Part shown: in pieces, positions 23,980-31,939 of the stretch
How positions within the stretch are numbered: position 1 is the stretch's first letter
Layout of the letters: the number at the start of each line of letters is the position of its first letter
Assembly (NCBI GenBank): GCA_045586995.1
Contig: JAZNBI010000110.1
Coordinates: 1-33,253 of the forward strand
Length of the DNA stretch: 33,253 nucleotides
Direction of reading: 5' to 3'
Origin: JAZNBI01 sp045586995
GTDB taxonomy: Bacteria > Bacillota > Clostridia > Oscillospirales > CAG-272
Position numbers and translations under genes: made by a program
The notes under the pieces: model-generated
Told to the model about the DNA's origin: nothing
What the model saw: only the letters and a program-made list of their open reading frames with translations
The model's database searches: none

Positions 23980-24881
23980 TTCAACACCCCCTCTGCTTCA
24001 AGAATGTTAAAAATCACGTCCGCAATTATATTCCCTGCGGTAACGGGAGCGTATTTCCCGGGTAATGATGTCGCCCACATAACTTTTATTTGCTTTTCCT
24101 TTGCGGCAATAGGGTCAATTCCGCCGGGGGCAGATGCGAGGTCTATGACAAGCGTATCGGGCGAAATCTGAGAAAGTGCATTTTTATCAAAAATCCTATA
24201 TGGAACGGTATTGAAAATCACACTGCACGCCCCATCCACACCGGTTAAAATGCTCTTTTCGGGATTTGAAATTATTTTCAATGTTTTACACCCGTGAGTT
24301 TGCGCCAGCGCTATATCGCTTGGATTACGCGCTGCTACCGTCACATTACTTCCAAGTGATTTTAGCATACTCGAAAGCGCCTTCCCTATTCTGCCATAAC
24401 CTACAACCAATGTGTTTGAATCATTAATTGAAATCGGAATTTCCTTCATAGCGATGTTAAGTGCGCCCTCTGCAGTGAGCATCGCGTTTTTGATTTTTAA
24501 TTCTTCATAATCGTAATAATCTATAACCCTTATATTCTTGTCCTCGGCCAAATCAATCATTTGTTTTGTAAAATTACCGCCGATAATAAGCGTTTTTTCA
24601 GAAATATATTCGAGCAAAGTGTTAAAATCCAAATTAACATTCTCACATGATGAACAGTTTATTGAAACGCCGTTAAATGATGCCGGTAAAGGAAGAATTA
24701 CCGCACTGCTTTCTTTTACAGCAGATTGCCAATCCTCGCTCTTTAATAAATTTTCGTCATCATCGTTTTTTGAGTCAATTCCCCACGTAAAAACCTTAAT
24801 GTTACGAGAAGCAAGTCTGCGCGCAACCGATATTTGCCTTGAATCACCACCTATCAAAGCAAGCTTTATATCTTCATACAT
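23976..24881 (-). CDS. dpaA: dipicolinate synthase subunit A
   Basis: A 301-residue protein of the SpoVFA/DpaA type. The N-terminus has ALIGGDSRQISVARRLASRN. A second Rossmann fold (about 155-180) shows VVGYGRIGKALSSMLKSLG for NADP binding, and LVIDLASAPGGID is also characteristic. It catalyses the oxidation step of dipicolinate formation together with DpaB. The ATG at 24881 is preferred over 24890, because AGGA lies nine bases before it but directly against the earlier ATG. Only 26 bases separate this start from a terminator-like hairpin. Many clostridia lack dpaAB and use EtfA instead, so its presence helps place the organism. Confidence 0.94.
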   Translation of the reverse strand: MYEDIKLALIGGDSRQISVARRLASRNIKVFTWGIDSKNDDDENLLKSEDWQSAVKESSAVILPLPASFNGVSINCSSCENVNLDFNTLLEYISEKTLIIGGNFTKQMIDLAEDKNIRVIDYYDYEELKIKNAMLTAEGALNIAMKEIPISINDSNTLVVGYGRIGKALSSMLKSLGSNVTVAARNPSDIALAQTHGCKTLKIISNPEKSILTGVDGACSVIFNTVPYRIFDKNALSQISPDTLVIDLASAPGGIDPIAAKEKQIKVMWATSLPGKYAPVTAGNIIADVIFNILEAEGVLK

Positions 24882-24907
24882 AAAAATCATTCCTCATTAT
24901 AAATTGC

Positions 24908-24932
24908 AAAAACCGCGTTAAGCGCGGTTTTT
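24908..24932 (-). terminator. terminator of birA / hairpin in the dpaA leader
   Basis: AAAAACCGCG (24908-24917) and CGCGGTTTTT (24923-24932) form a perfect 10-bp stem with a TTAAG loop, and its 3' arm is U-rich on either strand. It can end the biotin-ligase transcript. Because dpaA starts 26 bp further on, the same hairpin may lie in the dpaA message. Confidence 0.82.
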
Positions 24933-24941
24933 ACTTAATAA

Positions 24942-24969
24942 AAGGATATGAATGGTATTATATTTTGGT
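24942..24969 (-). promoter_or_regulatory. possible sigma-K-type promoter for dpaA-dpaB
   Basis: On the minus strand, AC (24968-24969), a 17-nt gap and CATATCCTT (24942-24950) resemble the sigma-K pattern AC-N16/17-CATANNNTA with one mismatch. The Bacillus subtilis spoVFAB operon is sigma-K dependent, which supports the idea. The motif is short and degenerate, and it overlaps the birA stop codon, so this is tentative. Confidence 0.3.
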
Positions 24970-25715
24970 TAATCTCTATTGCCGCGTATAGTTATTTCTC
25001 CACCCAAAAGAAACTCCTTCTCTCCGTTATCATACCGAACCTCCAAATGAAAATTTTCATTTATCGAAAGCGCCTTGGCTGCTTTTTTTACTCCGTTTTT
25101 TATTACATAGATCTTCTCGCCTATAAAAGCGCTGCGCTCAATATATGTTTCAAAAAAATCGTTTGATTTTATTCTTTTCTCATACTCTTTTAAAAGCATT
25201 AAAATTTTTTTCGTAATAAGCGGTTTTATATCACATCCTTTTATGTCAATAGAGATGGCAGTATCGGCAAGCTCTTTCGGAAATTCACAATGCCCAATAT
25301 TTATACCGATACCCACGATAACATATCTGGGTACTGCGGACGAGGAAGATAGAGATGCCTCACACAATATTCCGCACACCTTGCGATTATTCAAAAGAAT
25401 ATCATTTACCCACTTTATTTCTGTTTTTATATTGCATATTTTTTCAATTGCTTCGCTCACGCAATAAGCTGTATACGGCGTGATCCGAGTGCACATTTCC
25501 GCGGAAAATTCAGGCCTTAAAACCACGCTCATATATATTCCGCTGTCAGGCGGTGAAAAGAAGGAACGTCCAAGGCGTCCTCTGCCTTCGGTCTGCTCGT
25601 TTGCAAGCACGACAGTAAATTCTTCGCATCCGTTTTCCGCAAGCTTCGCAGCATAAGTATTTGTTGAAGGAAGCGATTTGAAATATCTTATTTTTTTTGC
25701 ATCTGATGAATTCAT
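24969..25715 (-). CDS. birA: biotin--[acetyl-CoA-carboxylase] ligase (class I, no DNA-binding domain)
   Basis: A 248-residue biotin protein ligase. Visible motifs are the biotinyl-AMP loop GRGRLGR (44-50), KWVNDILL (101-108), KVCGILCE (112-119) and VIVGIGINIG, followed by the small C-terminal domain. It attaches biotin to carboxylase carrier proteins. The N-terminal winged-helix found in BirA repressors is absent, so it should not act as a transcriptional repressor. GGAG lies six bases before the ATG. It has its own promoter and is followed by a hairpin, so it is probably a single-gene unit. Confidence 0.93.
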   Translation of the reverse strand: MNSSDAKKIRYFKSLPSTNTYAAKLAENGCEEFTVVLANEQTEGRGRLGRSFFSPPDSGIYMSVVLRPEFSAEMCTRITPYTAYCVSEAIEKICNIKTEIKWVNDILLNNRKVCGILCEASLSSSSAVPRYVIVGIGINIGHCEFPKELADTAISIDIKGCDIKPLITKKILMLLKEYEKRIKSNDFFETYIERSAFIGEKIYVIKNGVKKAAKALSINENFHLEVRYDNGEKEFLLGGEITIRGNRD

Positions 25716-25741
25716 AATATCTCCAATTTTTTTATAAATCG

Positions 25742-25770
25742 ATTATATCATTTTTATTCGCGTTTGTCAC
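25742..25770 (-). promoter_or_regulatory. sigma-A promoter of birA
   Basis: On the minus strand, GTGACA (25765-25770), a 17-nt gap and a perfect TATAAT (25742-25747) lie 26 bp before the start codon. It points away from the hydratase promoter 40 bp further on, making a divergent promoter region. Confidence 0.78.
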
Positions 25771-25810
25771 TATTTTATTTATATTTTATTATTTCTTATA
25801 TATATTCTTA

Positions 25811-25839
25811 TTGACACTTTCGGAATTTTGCCTTATAAT
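25811..25839 (+). promoter_or_regulatory. perfect consensus sigma-A promoter of the acn-idh-mannosidase unit
   Basis: TTGACA (25811-25816), exactly 17 bases, then TATAAT (25834-25839). Transcription should begin near 25846, giving a leader of about 21 nt to the ATG. Such a perfect match suggests strong constitutive expression unless an operator overlaps it. Confidence 0.9.
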
Positions 25840-25866
25840 ATATACATTAAATTATGCGAGGTAAAT

Positions 25867-28107
25867 ATGATAACACTTACAAACAACGGGGTCTTTCTTG
25901 TCAATGGAAAACCGACCCAAACAGCTTCCGTGGAAATTTACGAAGCAAAGAAAAACACTATAGCATATTCAGTGTTAAATTCACACAATGTCGGCACAGC
26001 CGAGAACGCACTGAACATTAAATTCGATGCACTTGTTTCTCATGATATCACATATGTAGGAATAATACAAACAGCACGCGCAAGCGGCTTGCGCGAATTC
26101 CCTATTCCATATGCACTTACCAACTGTCATAACAGTCTTTGTGCCGTAGGTGGAACAATAAATGAAGATGACCATGTTTTCGGCCTTTCGGCAGCGAAAA
26201 AATACGGCGGTATATATGTTCCCGCAAACCAAAGCGTTATTCATTCATTCGCACGCGAACAACTGACGAAATGCGGAAGCATGATTCTTGGCTCCGACAG
26301 CCACACAAGATACGGTGCACTCGGCACAATGGGTGTCGGCGAAGGGGGACCCGAGCTTGTAAAACAACTTCTTAAAAATACATATGACATCAAAACACCC
26401 GACGTTGTTTTGGTATATTTAACCGGAAAGCCAAAGAAAGGCGTTGGACCTCATGACGTTGCTATAGCACTTGTTAAAGCTACGTTTAAAAACGGATTCG
26501 TTAAAAATAAAATTTTAGAATTTGTAGGTCCTGGCATCAAAAATCTGTCGATTGATTTCAGAAACGGTATTGATGTTATGACTACGGAAACTACCTGTCT
26601 TTCATCTATTTGGGAAACCGACGAAATAACCCAAAGGCATTATGAGGTGCACGGACGAGCTGATGATTATAAAAAACTGTCGCCAAAGAGCCCTGCATAT
26701 TACGATGCTATGATTGAAATCGACCTTTCAAAAATTGAGTCCATGATTGCACTGCCCTTCCATCCGTCAAATGCTTATACAATCCACGATTTTATTGACA
26801 ACGCGAAAGAGATTTTGCACGATGTTGAGGTCGAAGCCGCGCAAAGCTTTAAAAATATAAATATTGACCTTTCTTCCAAGGTTAACGACAAGAAGGTTCA
26901 GGCAGATCAAGGTATAATTGCAGGATGTGCGGGCGGTATGTTCGACAATATCTGCGAAGCAACTGCCATTCTTAAAAATGGTAATATAGATAACGGATAT
27001 TTTTCGCTATCTGTTTATCCTACCAGTATACCTGTAAGTTTGGAGCTTACAAAGCTTGGTATTTCTACCGAGCTTCTTAAAAACGGCGCGCTTATAAAGC
27101 CCTCCTTCTGCGGTCCCTGCTTCGGCGCAGGAGATGTACCCGCAAACAATGGGCTGTCCTTAAGACATACAACACGCAATTTCCCTAACCGCGAGGGCTC
27201 AAAGCCGGGCGACGGTCAGCTTGCGGGTGTTGCTCTTATGGATTCGAGAAGCATAGCGGCAACTGCCGCAAACGGAGGCATAATCACTGCCGCAACAGAT
27301 ATTGATTACGAATATTCTCCAAGTGAATATAATTTTGATAAATCGGTATATGAAAAGCGAGTTTATTACGGTTATGGTAAGCCCAAGCACGACGAAAAGC
27401 TCATTATGGGTCCCAATATAACCGATTGGCCCAAGCAATATCCGCTCGGCGATAATTTACTTCTCAAGCTTGCCGCTGTAATTCACGATGATGTTACTAC
27501 CACCGACGAGCTTATACCGTCGGGAGAAACCTCATCATATCGTTCTAATCCTCTAAAGCTTTCGGAATTTGCACTTTCCCGCAGAATTCCGGAATATGTA
27601 AAGCGTTCCAAGGCCATACACTCTACCGAGGAAAGCAGAATAAGCGGTAACATTCCCGAAGAAATTTCCAATGTATTAAAAGAGCTTGGCGTACCTGCCG
27701 AAGATGCATCAAAGACTCAATTCGGTTCTTGTATTTTTGCAAACAAACCCGGTGACGGTTCTGCCCGCGAACAAGCGGCATCCTGTCAAAAAATACTCGG
27801 TGGACTTGCAAATGTATGCTATGAATTTGCTACAAAAAGATACCGTTCCAACTGTATAAACTGGGGTATTCTTCCCTTTACGATCGACAGATCCACTTCG
27901 TTTGATTACAGCGACGGGGATTATATTTTCATAAAGGATATTCGCAAATCAATAGAAGACGGAAAAGAAGAATTTGACGCAACCATTCTCACTCATGATT
28001 ACAAAAAAGAAAACATCCGGCTCTTTGTAAAGGGTCTTACCGAGGATGAACGCGACATTCTGCTTAAGGGATGCTTAATGAATTACTATGCTTCGAAGAA
28101 TCAATAA
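25867..28107 (+). CDS. aconitase-family hydratase (YbhJ-like), probable aconitate hydratase
   Basis: A 746-residue member of the aconitase superfamily. The 4Fe-4S ligands are visible as Cys354 (GCAGG), Cys415 and Cys418 (CGPC). LGSDSHTRYGALGTMGVGEGG (about 141-161) and the swivel-domain GDGSAREQAA (629-638, with the active-site Ser632 and Arg634) are intact, so it should be active. Overall it resembles the putative hydratases related to Escherichia coli YbhJ more than AcnA or AcnB. Being 10 bp ahead of isocitrate dehydrogenase argues for citrate-isocitrate isomerisation. The ATG at 25867 has GAGGT just upstream. A longer frame from 25828 is rejected because it would begin inside the promoter. 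Confidence 0.88.
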   Translation: MITLTNNGVFLVNGKPTQTASVEIYEAKKNTIAYSVLNSHNVGTAENALNIKFDALVSHDITYVGIIQTARASGLREFPIPYALTNCHNSLCAVGGTINEDDHVFGLSAAKKYGGIYVPANQSVIHSFAREQLTKCGSMILGSDSHTRYGALGTMGVGEGGPELVKQLLKNTYDIKTPDVVLVYLTGKPKKGVGPHDVAIALVKATFKNGFVKNKILEFVGPGIKNLSIDFRNGIDVMTTETTCLSSIWETDEITQRHYEVHGRADDYKKLSPKSPAYYDAMIEIDLSKIESMIALPFHPSNAYTIHDFIDNAKEILHDVEVEAAQSFKNINIDLSSKVNDKKVQADQGIIAGCAGGMFDNICEATAILKNGNIDNGYFSLSVYPTSIPVSLELTKLGISTELLKNGALIKPSFCGPCFGAGDVPANNGLSLRHTTRNFPNREGSKPGDGQLAGVALMDSRSIAATAANGGIITAATDIDYEYSPSEYNFDKSVYEKRVYYGYGKPKHDEKLIMGPNITDWPKQYPLGDNLLLKLAAVIHDDVTTTDELIPSGETSSYRSNPLKLSEFALSRRIPEYVKRSKAIHSTEESRISGNIPEEISNVLKELGVPAEDASKTQFGSCIFANKPGDGSAREQAASCQKILGGLANVCYEFATKRYRSNCINWGILPFTIDRSTSFDYSDGDYIFIKDIRKSIEDGKEEFDATILTHDYKKENIRLFVKGLTEDERDILLKGCLMNYYASKNQ

Positions 28108-28117
28108 GGAGAAAAAT

Positions 28118-29341
28118 ATGGATTTCAAAAAAATCAAAATGACAACGCCTCTCGTCGAAATGGACGGGGATGAAATGACAAGAATTCTTTGGAAAATGAT
28201 AAAAGATGATTTGATTCTTCCTTTTGTTGACTTAAAGACTGAATATTACGACCTCGGGCTTAACGAACGCGAACGCACAAAGGATAAGGTAACCTTTGAT
28301 TCGGCATACGCCACTCAAAAATACGGAGTTGCGGTAAAATGCGCCACAATTACTCCAAACAAGCAAAGAGTTGAGGAATACAATCTCAGCGAAATGTGGA
28401 AAAGCCCCAACGGAACGATTCGTGCCATTCTTGACGGCACTGTATTCCGCACTCCCATTATAATAAACTGTGTAAAACCGGTTGTTCGCAATTGGAAAAA
28501 ACCGATTACAATAGCCAGACACGCTTATGGCGACGTATACAAGGCAACCGAATTCAGAATTCCCTGTCCCGGTAAAGCTACGCTCTCTTTTGAGGGCGTC
28601 GACGGAACAACACTTTCCGAAACAATTTATGATTTCGAATGCCAAGGAGTCCTTCAAGGTCAATACAATAAGGATTCTTCAATATGCTCGTTTGCGCGGT
28701 CTTGCTTTAATTATGCGATTCAAACCAAGCAGGATCTGTGGTTTTCTACAAAAGATACAATATCAAAAAAATATGATCAGACCTTTAAGCTTATTTTCCA
28801 AGAAATATACGATAAAGAATATAAAGATGCTTTTGAAAAATTGGGAATAACATATTTTTACACGTTGATAGATGACGCAGTAGCTCGTGTTATACGAAGT
28901 GAGGGCGGATATATCTGGGCATGTAAAAATTATGATGGCGATGTTATGAGCGATATGATTTCAACCGCTTTTGGTTCACTCGCAATGATGACTTCCGTGC
29001 TTGTTTCACCTGACGGTAAATATGAATACGAAGCTGCACACGGAACCGTTACTCGTCACTATTACAAATATCTTGAGGGCGAAAAAACCTCAACAAACCC
29101 CATGGCAACAATCTTTGCATGGAGCGGCGCTTTAAGAAAGCGCGGCGAGCTCGACGGTCTTACTGATTTGGTTGATTATGCTGACAAGTTGGAAAAAGCG
29201 TGCATAGACACTCTTGAATCCGGAATTATGACTAAAGACCTTGTGTCGCTTTGCGAAGGAATATCTCCTGTTGCAGTAAATACAGATGAATTTTTGAAAG
29301 CAATTCGCCAAAACCTTGAAAAGAATTTAATTAAGAATTAA
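28118..29341 (+). CDS. icd: isocitrate dehydrogenase (NADP+), eukaryote-like homodimeric type
   Basis: A 407-residue protein. It opens MTTPLVEMDGDEMTRILW and has CATITPNKQRVEEY, WKSPNGTIRAILDGTVFR (isocitrate-binding Ser and Arg), the metal-binding YTLIDDAVARVIRSEGGYIWACKNYDGDV, and AAHGTVTRHY for coenzyme binding. These match the NADP-dependent subfamily shared with eukaryotic IDH1/2, not the Escherichia coli type. It oxidises isocitrate to 2-oxoglutarate with release of CO2. AAGGAG lies seven bases before the ATG. It follows the hydratase by 10 bp and precedes the mannosidase by 18 bp, so all three are probably on one message. No citrate synthase is in the window. Confidence 0.96.
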   Translation: MDFKKIKMTTPLVEMDGDEMTRILWKMIKDDLILPFVDLKTEYYDLGLNERERTKDKVTFDSAYATQKYGVAVKCATITPNKQRVEEYNLSEMWKSPNGTIRAILDGTVFRTPIIINCVKPVVRNWKKPITIARHAYGDVYKATEFRIPCPGKATLSFEGVDGTTLSETIYDFECQGVLQGQYNKDSSICSFARSCFNYAIQTKQDLWFSTKDTISKKYDQTFKLIFQEIYDKEYKDAFEKLGITYFYTLIDDAVARVIRSEGGYIWACKNYDGDVMSDMISTAFGSLAMMTSVLVSPDGKYEYEAAHGTVTRHYYKYLEGEKTSTNPMATIFAWSGALRKRGELDGLTDLVDYADKLEKACIDTLESGIMTKDLVSLCEGISPVAVNTDEFLKAIRQNLEKNLIKN

Positions 29342-29359
29342 AAATAAGGAGCATCTATT

Positions 29360-31831
29360 ATGAAAAAACGCATACATCTTATATGCAATGCGCATCTCGA
29401 TCCCGTTTGGCAATGGGAATGGGAAGAAGGCGCAGCAGAAGCGATTTCAACTTTCAGAGTTGCTGCACGTTTTTGTGAAGAACACGGAGATCTCGTGTTC
29501 AATCATAACGAGGCGCTTTTGTACCGTTGGATCGAAGAATATGAACCCGCTCTATTTGAAAAAATTGTTCGCCTTGTTAAAGAAGGAAAATGGAATATAA
29601 TAGGCGGCTGGCATCTCCAGCCCGACTGTAATATGGTTTCCGGTGAGGGCTTTGTTCGTCAAGCTTTGGTCGGAAGAAACTATTTCGATAAAAAATTCGG
29701 TGTTCGTCCAACCACTGCAATCAATTTTGACTCTTTCGGACATTCAAGAGGATTGGTTCAAATTCTCAAGAAAAGCGGATATGACAGTTATATTATTACT
29801 CGTCCGGCACAAGAGTTCTTGCCGCTCGAAAGCAATCTCTTTACTTGGGTGGGATATGACGGTTCGGAAATTTCGGTAGTGCGTGAGAAAAAATACAACT
29901 CCAAGCTTGGAAAAGCAGTTATAAAAATCAAAGAAATTATTGAAGAATGTCCCGAAAATGATTTCACCGTTTGTCTTTGGGGTATAGGTAACCACGGCGG
30001 CGGACCGTCAAAAATTGACCTTGATGCTATTGATGAATTAACCGCCGAGCTTGCCCCTGCAGGAATAGAAATCGTACATTCATCTCCTGAAAAATATTTT
30101 GCTGAGGTAAGCGCCTCCGGAAAAGCTCTTCCGAGAGTAGAAAGAGATCTTAATCCCTGGGCAGTAGGATGCTACACAAGCCAAATTCGATTGAAACAAA
30201 AATATCGCTTGCTTGAAAATACTTTCTATACAACAGAAAAAATGTGTGTTGCAGCCGAATTAAATGCCGGTATGAAGTATCCTCGCGAGGAGTTTGATGA
30301 AGTACTCTATGATATGCTCACCGCACAGTTCCATGACTTTTTGCCCGGTTCATCGATTCAGGCGGCAGAAGAATCTGCGCTCAGAACCATCGATCATGGA
30401 TTAGAAATTCTTTCGCGTGTCAAGGCGCGCGCATTCTTCGCTTTGGCAGGCGGTCAACCGGTAGCTAAAAGCGACGAGATCCCGATATTGATTTACAACC
30501 CTCATCCATTTGCAATCGAAGATGATTTCGAGTGTGAAATGATGCTTTGGGATCAAAATTGGGAGCTCAATTTCAGTATGCCTAAAGTATATGACGCATC
30601 GGGAAATCCGCTCAATACACAATGCGAAAAGGAAAACAGCAATCTCCACCTTGATTGGCGCAAAAGAGTTGTATTCCATGCAAAGCTTGAACCAATGAAG
30701 ATGAACCGCTTCAATTGTAAATATACAATAATTCCGGAAAAGCCCGTTCCCACGCTTGCTTCAGATGACACTCACTTCATTTTCGAAAGCAAGGATATGC
30801 AGGTTAAAATAAGCAAAGAAACGGGATTGATGGACAAATATGCGGTAAACGGCGTAGATTATATAAAACCTCATGCGTTTGCTATCAATGTTATAAATGA
30901 CAGCCCTGATGCTTGGGGAATGCTCGTAACCTCTTTCAGAGATAAGATTGGTGAATTTAAGCTTCTTTCAGAGGAAGAAGGTTCTGCTTTCTCGGGAGTT
31001 AAATCCTTTATCCCTTCCGTCAGAATCATTGAGAACGGTGATGTCAGAACGGTTGTAGAAGCAGTATTTGGATATAAACATTCAAGAGCGGTTATACAGT
31101 ATAAGCTTTCAAAAACAAGTCCTGATGTAAAGGTCGATGTAAGACTCCAATGGGCTGAAATTCAAAAAATGGCAAAGCTTTCTGTTCCGACAGCAATTAT
31201 AAATCCGTATTGTATCGGTCAAACCGCCTATGGCGAAGAAAATATGCCTGTTGACGGTAGCGAAAATGTTTCTCAAAAATATATTGTTGTCAAAAATGAT
31301 AATATGGCGTTGTCTGCAATAAATTCAGGGATTTACGGTTCTTCTATGGAAAACGGAACTCTTATGCTTACATTGTTGCGTTCTCCGGCATATACGGGAC
31401 ATCCGATCGAAGACCGCGAAATGTTGGTTCAGGATAGATTTACCCCTCATATCGACCAAGGCGAGCGTTTCTATAACTTTGAAATTTCCGCAGGTAACAC
31501 AGCCGTAATAGAGAACGTTACTCCGAACAAGGCCGATGCATTTAATGAAAAGCCGATGGCGCTTTCCTTCTTCCCTTGCGGTGACGGTTCTCCGTTAAAA
31601 ACATCTCTTAAAATTTCCACTGATAACGTTCAAATGCCTGTGTTCAAAAAAGCAGAGAACGGAAACGGATATATTGTTCGTCTTTTCAATCCTTCAAACA
31701 AAAAATCATCGGCTACACTTTCTTCCGAATTGTTGCCTATAAATGATATATTCGAACTCAATCCGTTTGAGATTCTCACGATCAGAATAACCGAAAACGG
31801 TATTGTTAAATGCAATCTTATTGAAGAATAA
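29360..31831 (+). CDS. alpha-mannosidase, glycoside hydrolase family 38
   Basis: An 823-residue protein. The N-terminal catalytic domain has the zinc motif ICNAHLDPVWQWEWEEG (His12 and Asp14), the nucleophile segment TAINFDSFGHS (Asp124) and QFHDFLPGSSI (further metal His). A three-helix region follows, then C-terminal beta-sandwich domains. GH38 enzymes remove alpha-linked mannose from glycans with retention. There is no signal peptide, so it probably acts in the cytoplasm on imported oligosaccharides. No sugar transporter adjoins it. AAGGAG lies nine bases before the ATG. Being last in a unit with aconitase-like and isocitrate dehydrogenase genes is unusual. Confidence 0.93.
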   Translation: MKKRIHLICNAHLDPVWQWEWEEGAAEAISTFRVAARFCEEHGDLVFNHNEALLYRWIEEYEPALFEKIVRLVKEGKWNIIGGWHLQPDCNMVSGEGFVRQALVGRNYFDKKFGVRPTTAINFDSFGHSRGLVQILKKSGYDSYIITRPAQEFLPLESNLFTWVGYDGSEISVVREKKYNSKLGKAVIKIKEIIEECPENDFTVCLWGIGNHGGGPSKIDLDAIDELTAELAPAGIEIVHSSPEKYFAEVSASGKALPRVERDLNPWAVGCYTSQIRLKQKYRLLENTFYTTEKMCVAAELNAGMKYPREEFDEVLYDMLTAQFHDFLPGSSIQAAEESALRTIDHGLEILSRVKARAFFALAGGQPVAKSDEIPILIYNPHPFAIEDDFECEMMLWDQNWELNFSMPKVYDASGNPLNTQCEKENSNLHLDWRKRVVFHAKLEPMKMNRFNCKYTIIPEKPVPTLASDDTHFIFESKDMQVKISKETGLMDKYAVNGVDYIKPHAFAINVINDSPDAWGMLVTSFRDKIGEFKLLSEEEGSAFSGVKSFIPSVRIIENGDVRTVVEAVFGYKHSRAVIQYKLSKTSPDVKVDVRLQWAEIQKMAKLSVPTAIINPYCIGQTAYGEENMPVDGSENVSQKYIVVKNDNMALSAINSGIYGSSMENGTLMLTLLRSPAYTGHPIEDREMLVQDRFTPHIDQGERFYNFEISAGNTAVIENVTPNKADAFNEKPMALSFFPCGDGSPLKTSLKISTDNVQMPVFKKAENGNGYIVRLFNPSNKKSSATLSSELLPINDIFELNPFEILTIRITENGIVKCNLIEE

Positions 31832-31839
31832 TGCTCATA

Positions 31840-31864
31840 GGGGCTGCGTCATTGGCGCAGTCCC
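31840..31864 (+). terminator. first hairpin after the mannosidase gene
   Basis: GGGGCTGCG (31840-31848) pairs with CGCAGTCCC (31856-31864), with one G-U pair, forming a 9-bp stem 9 bp past the stop codon. No U-run follows directly. It may protect or process the 3' end before the next terminator. Confidence 0.55.
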
Positions 31865-31869
31865 TGCGA

Positions 31870-31896
31870 AAAAAAAGCCGACGGTCGGCTTTTTTT
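31870..31896. terminator. bidirectional intrinsic terminator
   Basis: AAAAAAAGCCGA (31870-31881) and TCGGCTTTTTTT (31885-31896) form a short GC stem with a 3-nt loop, flanked by A7 and T7. It is a clear terminator for the plus-strand unit and is usable on the minus strand too. Confidence 0.88.
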
Positions 31897-31897
31897 G

Positions 31898-31936
31898 TAA
31901 AGCGCTTCGCAATCATCCAAATCGCGAAGCGCTTTA
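31898..31936. terminator. third hairpin, serving the convergent minus-strand gene
   Basis: TAAAGCGCTTCGC (31898-31910) and GCGAAGCGCTTTA (31924-31936) form a perfect 13-bp stem with a 13-nt loop, 3 bp past the stop of the minus-strand gene. On that strand it runs straight into the U-rich arm of the neighbouring terminator. Confidence 0.75.
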
Positions 31937-31939
31937 ATT

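Noticed and set aside
24896..24901. TATAAT on the minus strand close to dpaA as a housekeeping promoter
   Set aside because: Transcription would begin at or inside the ribosome-binding site, leaving no leader, and no -35 element is present at the right distance.
25828..25866. N-terminal extension of the hydratase from a TTG at 25828
   Set aside because: The TTG lies inside the promoter spacer, upstream of the predicted transcription start, and it has no ribosome-binding site. The ATG at 25867 has a good one.
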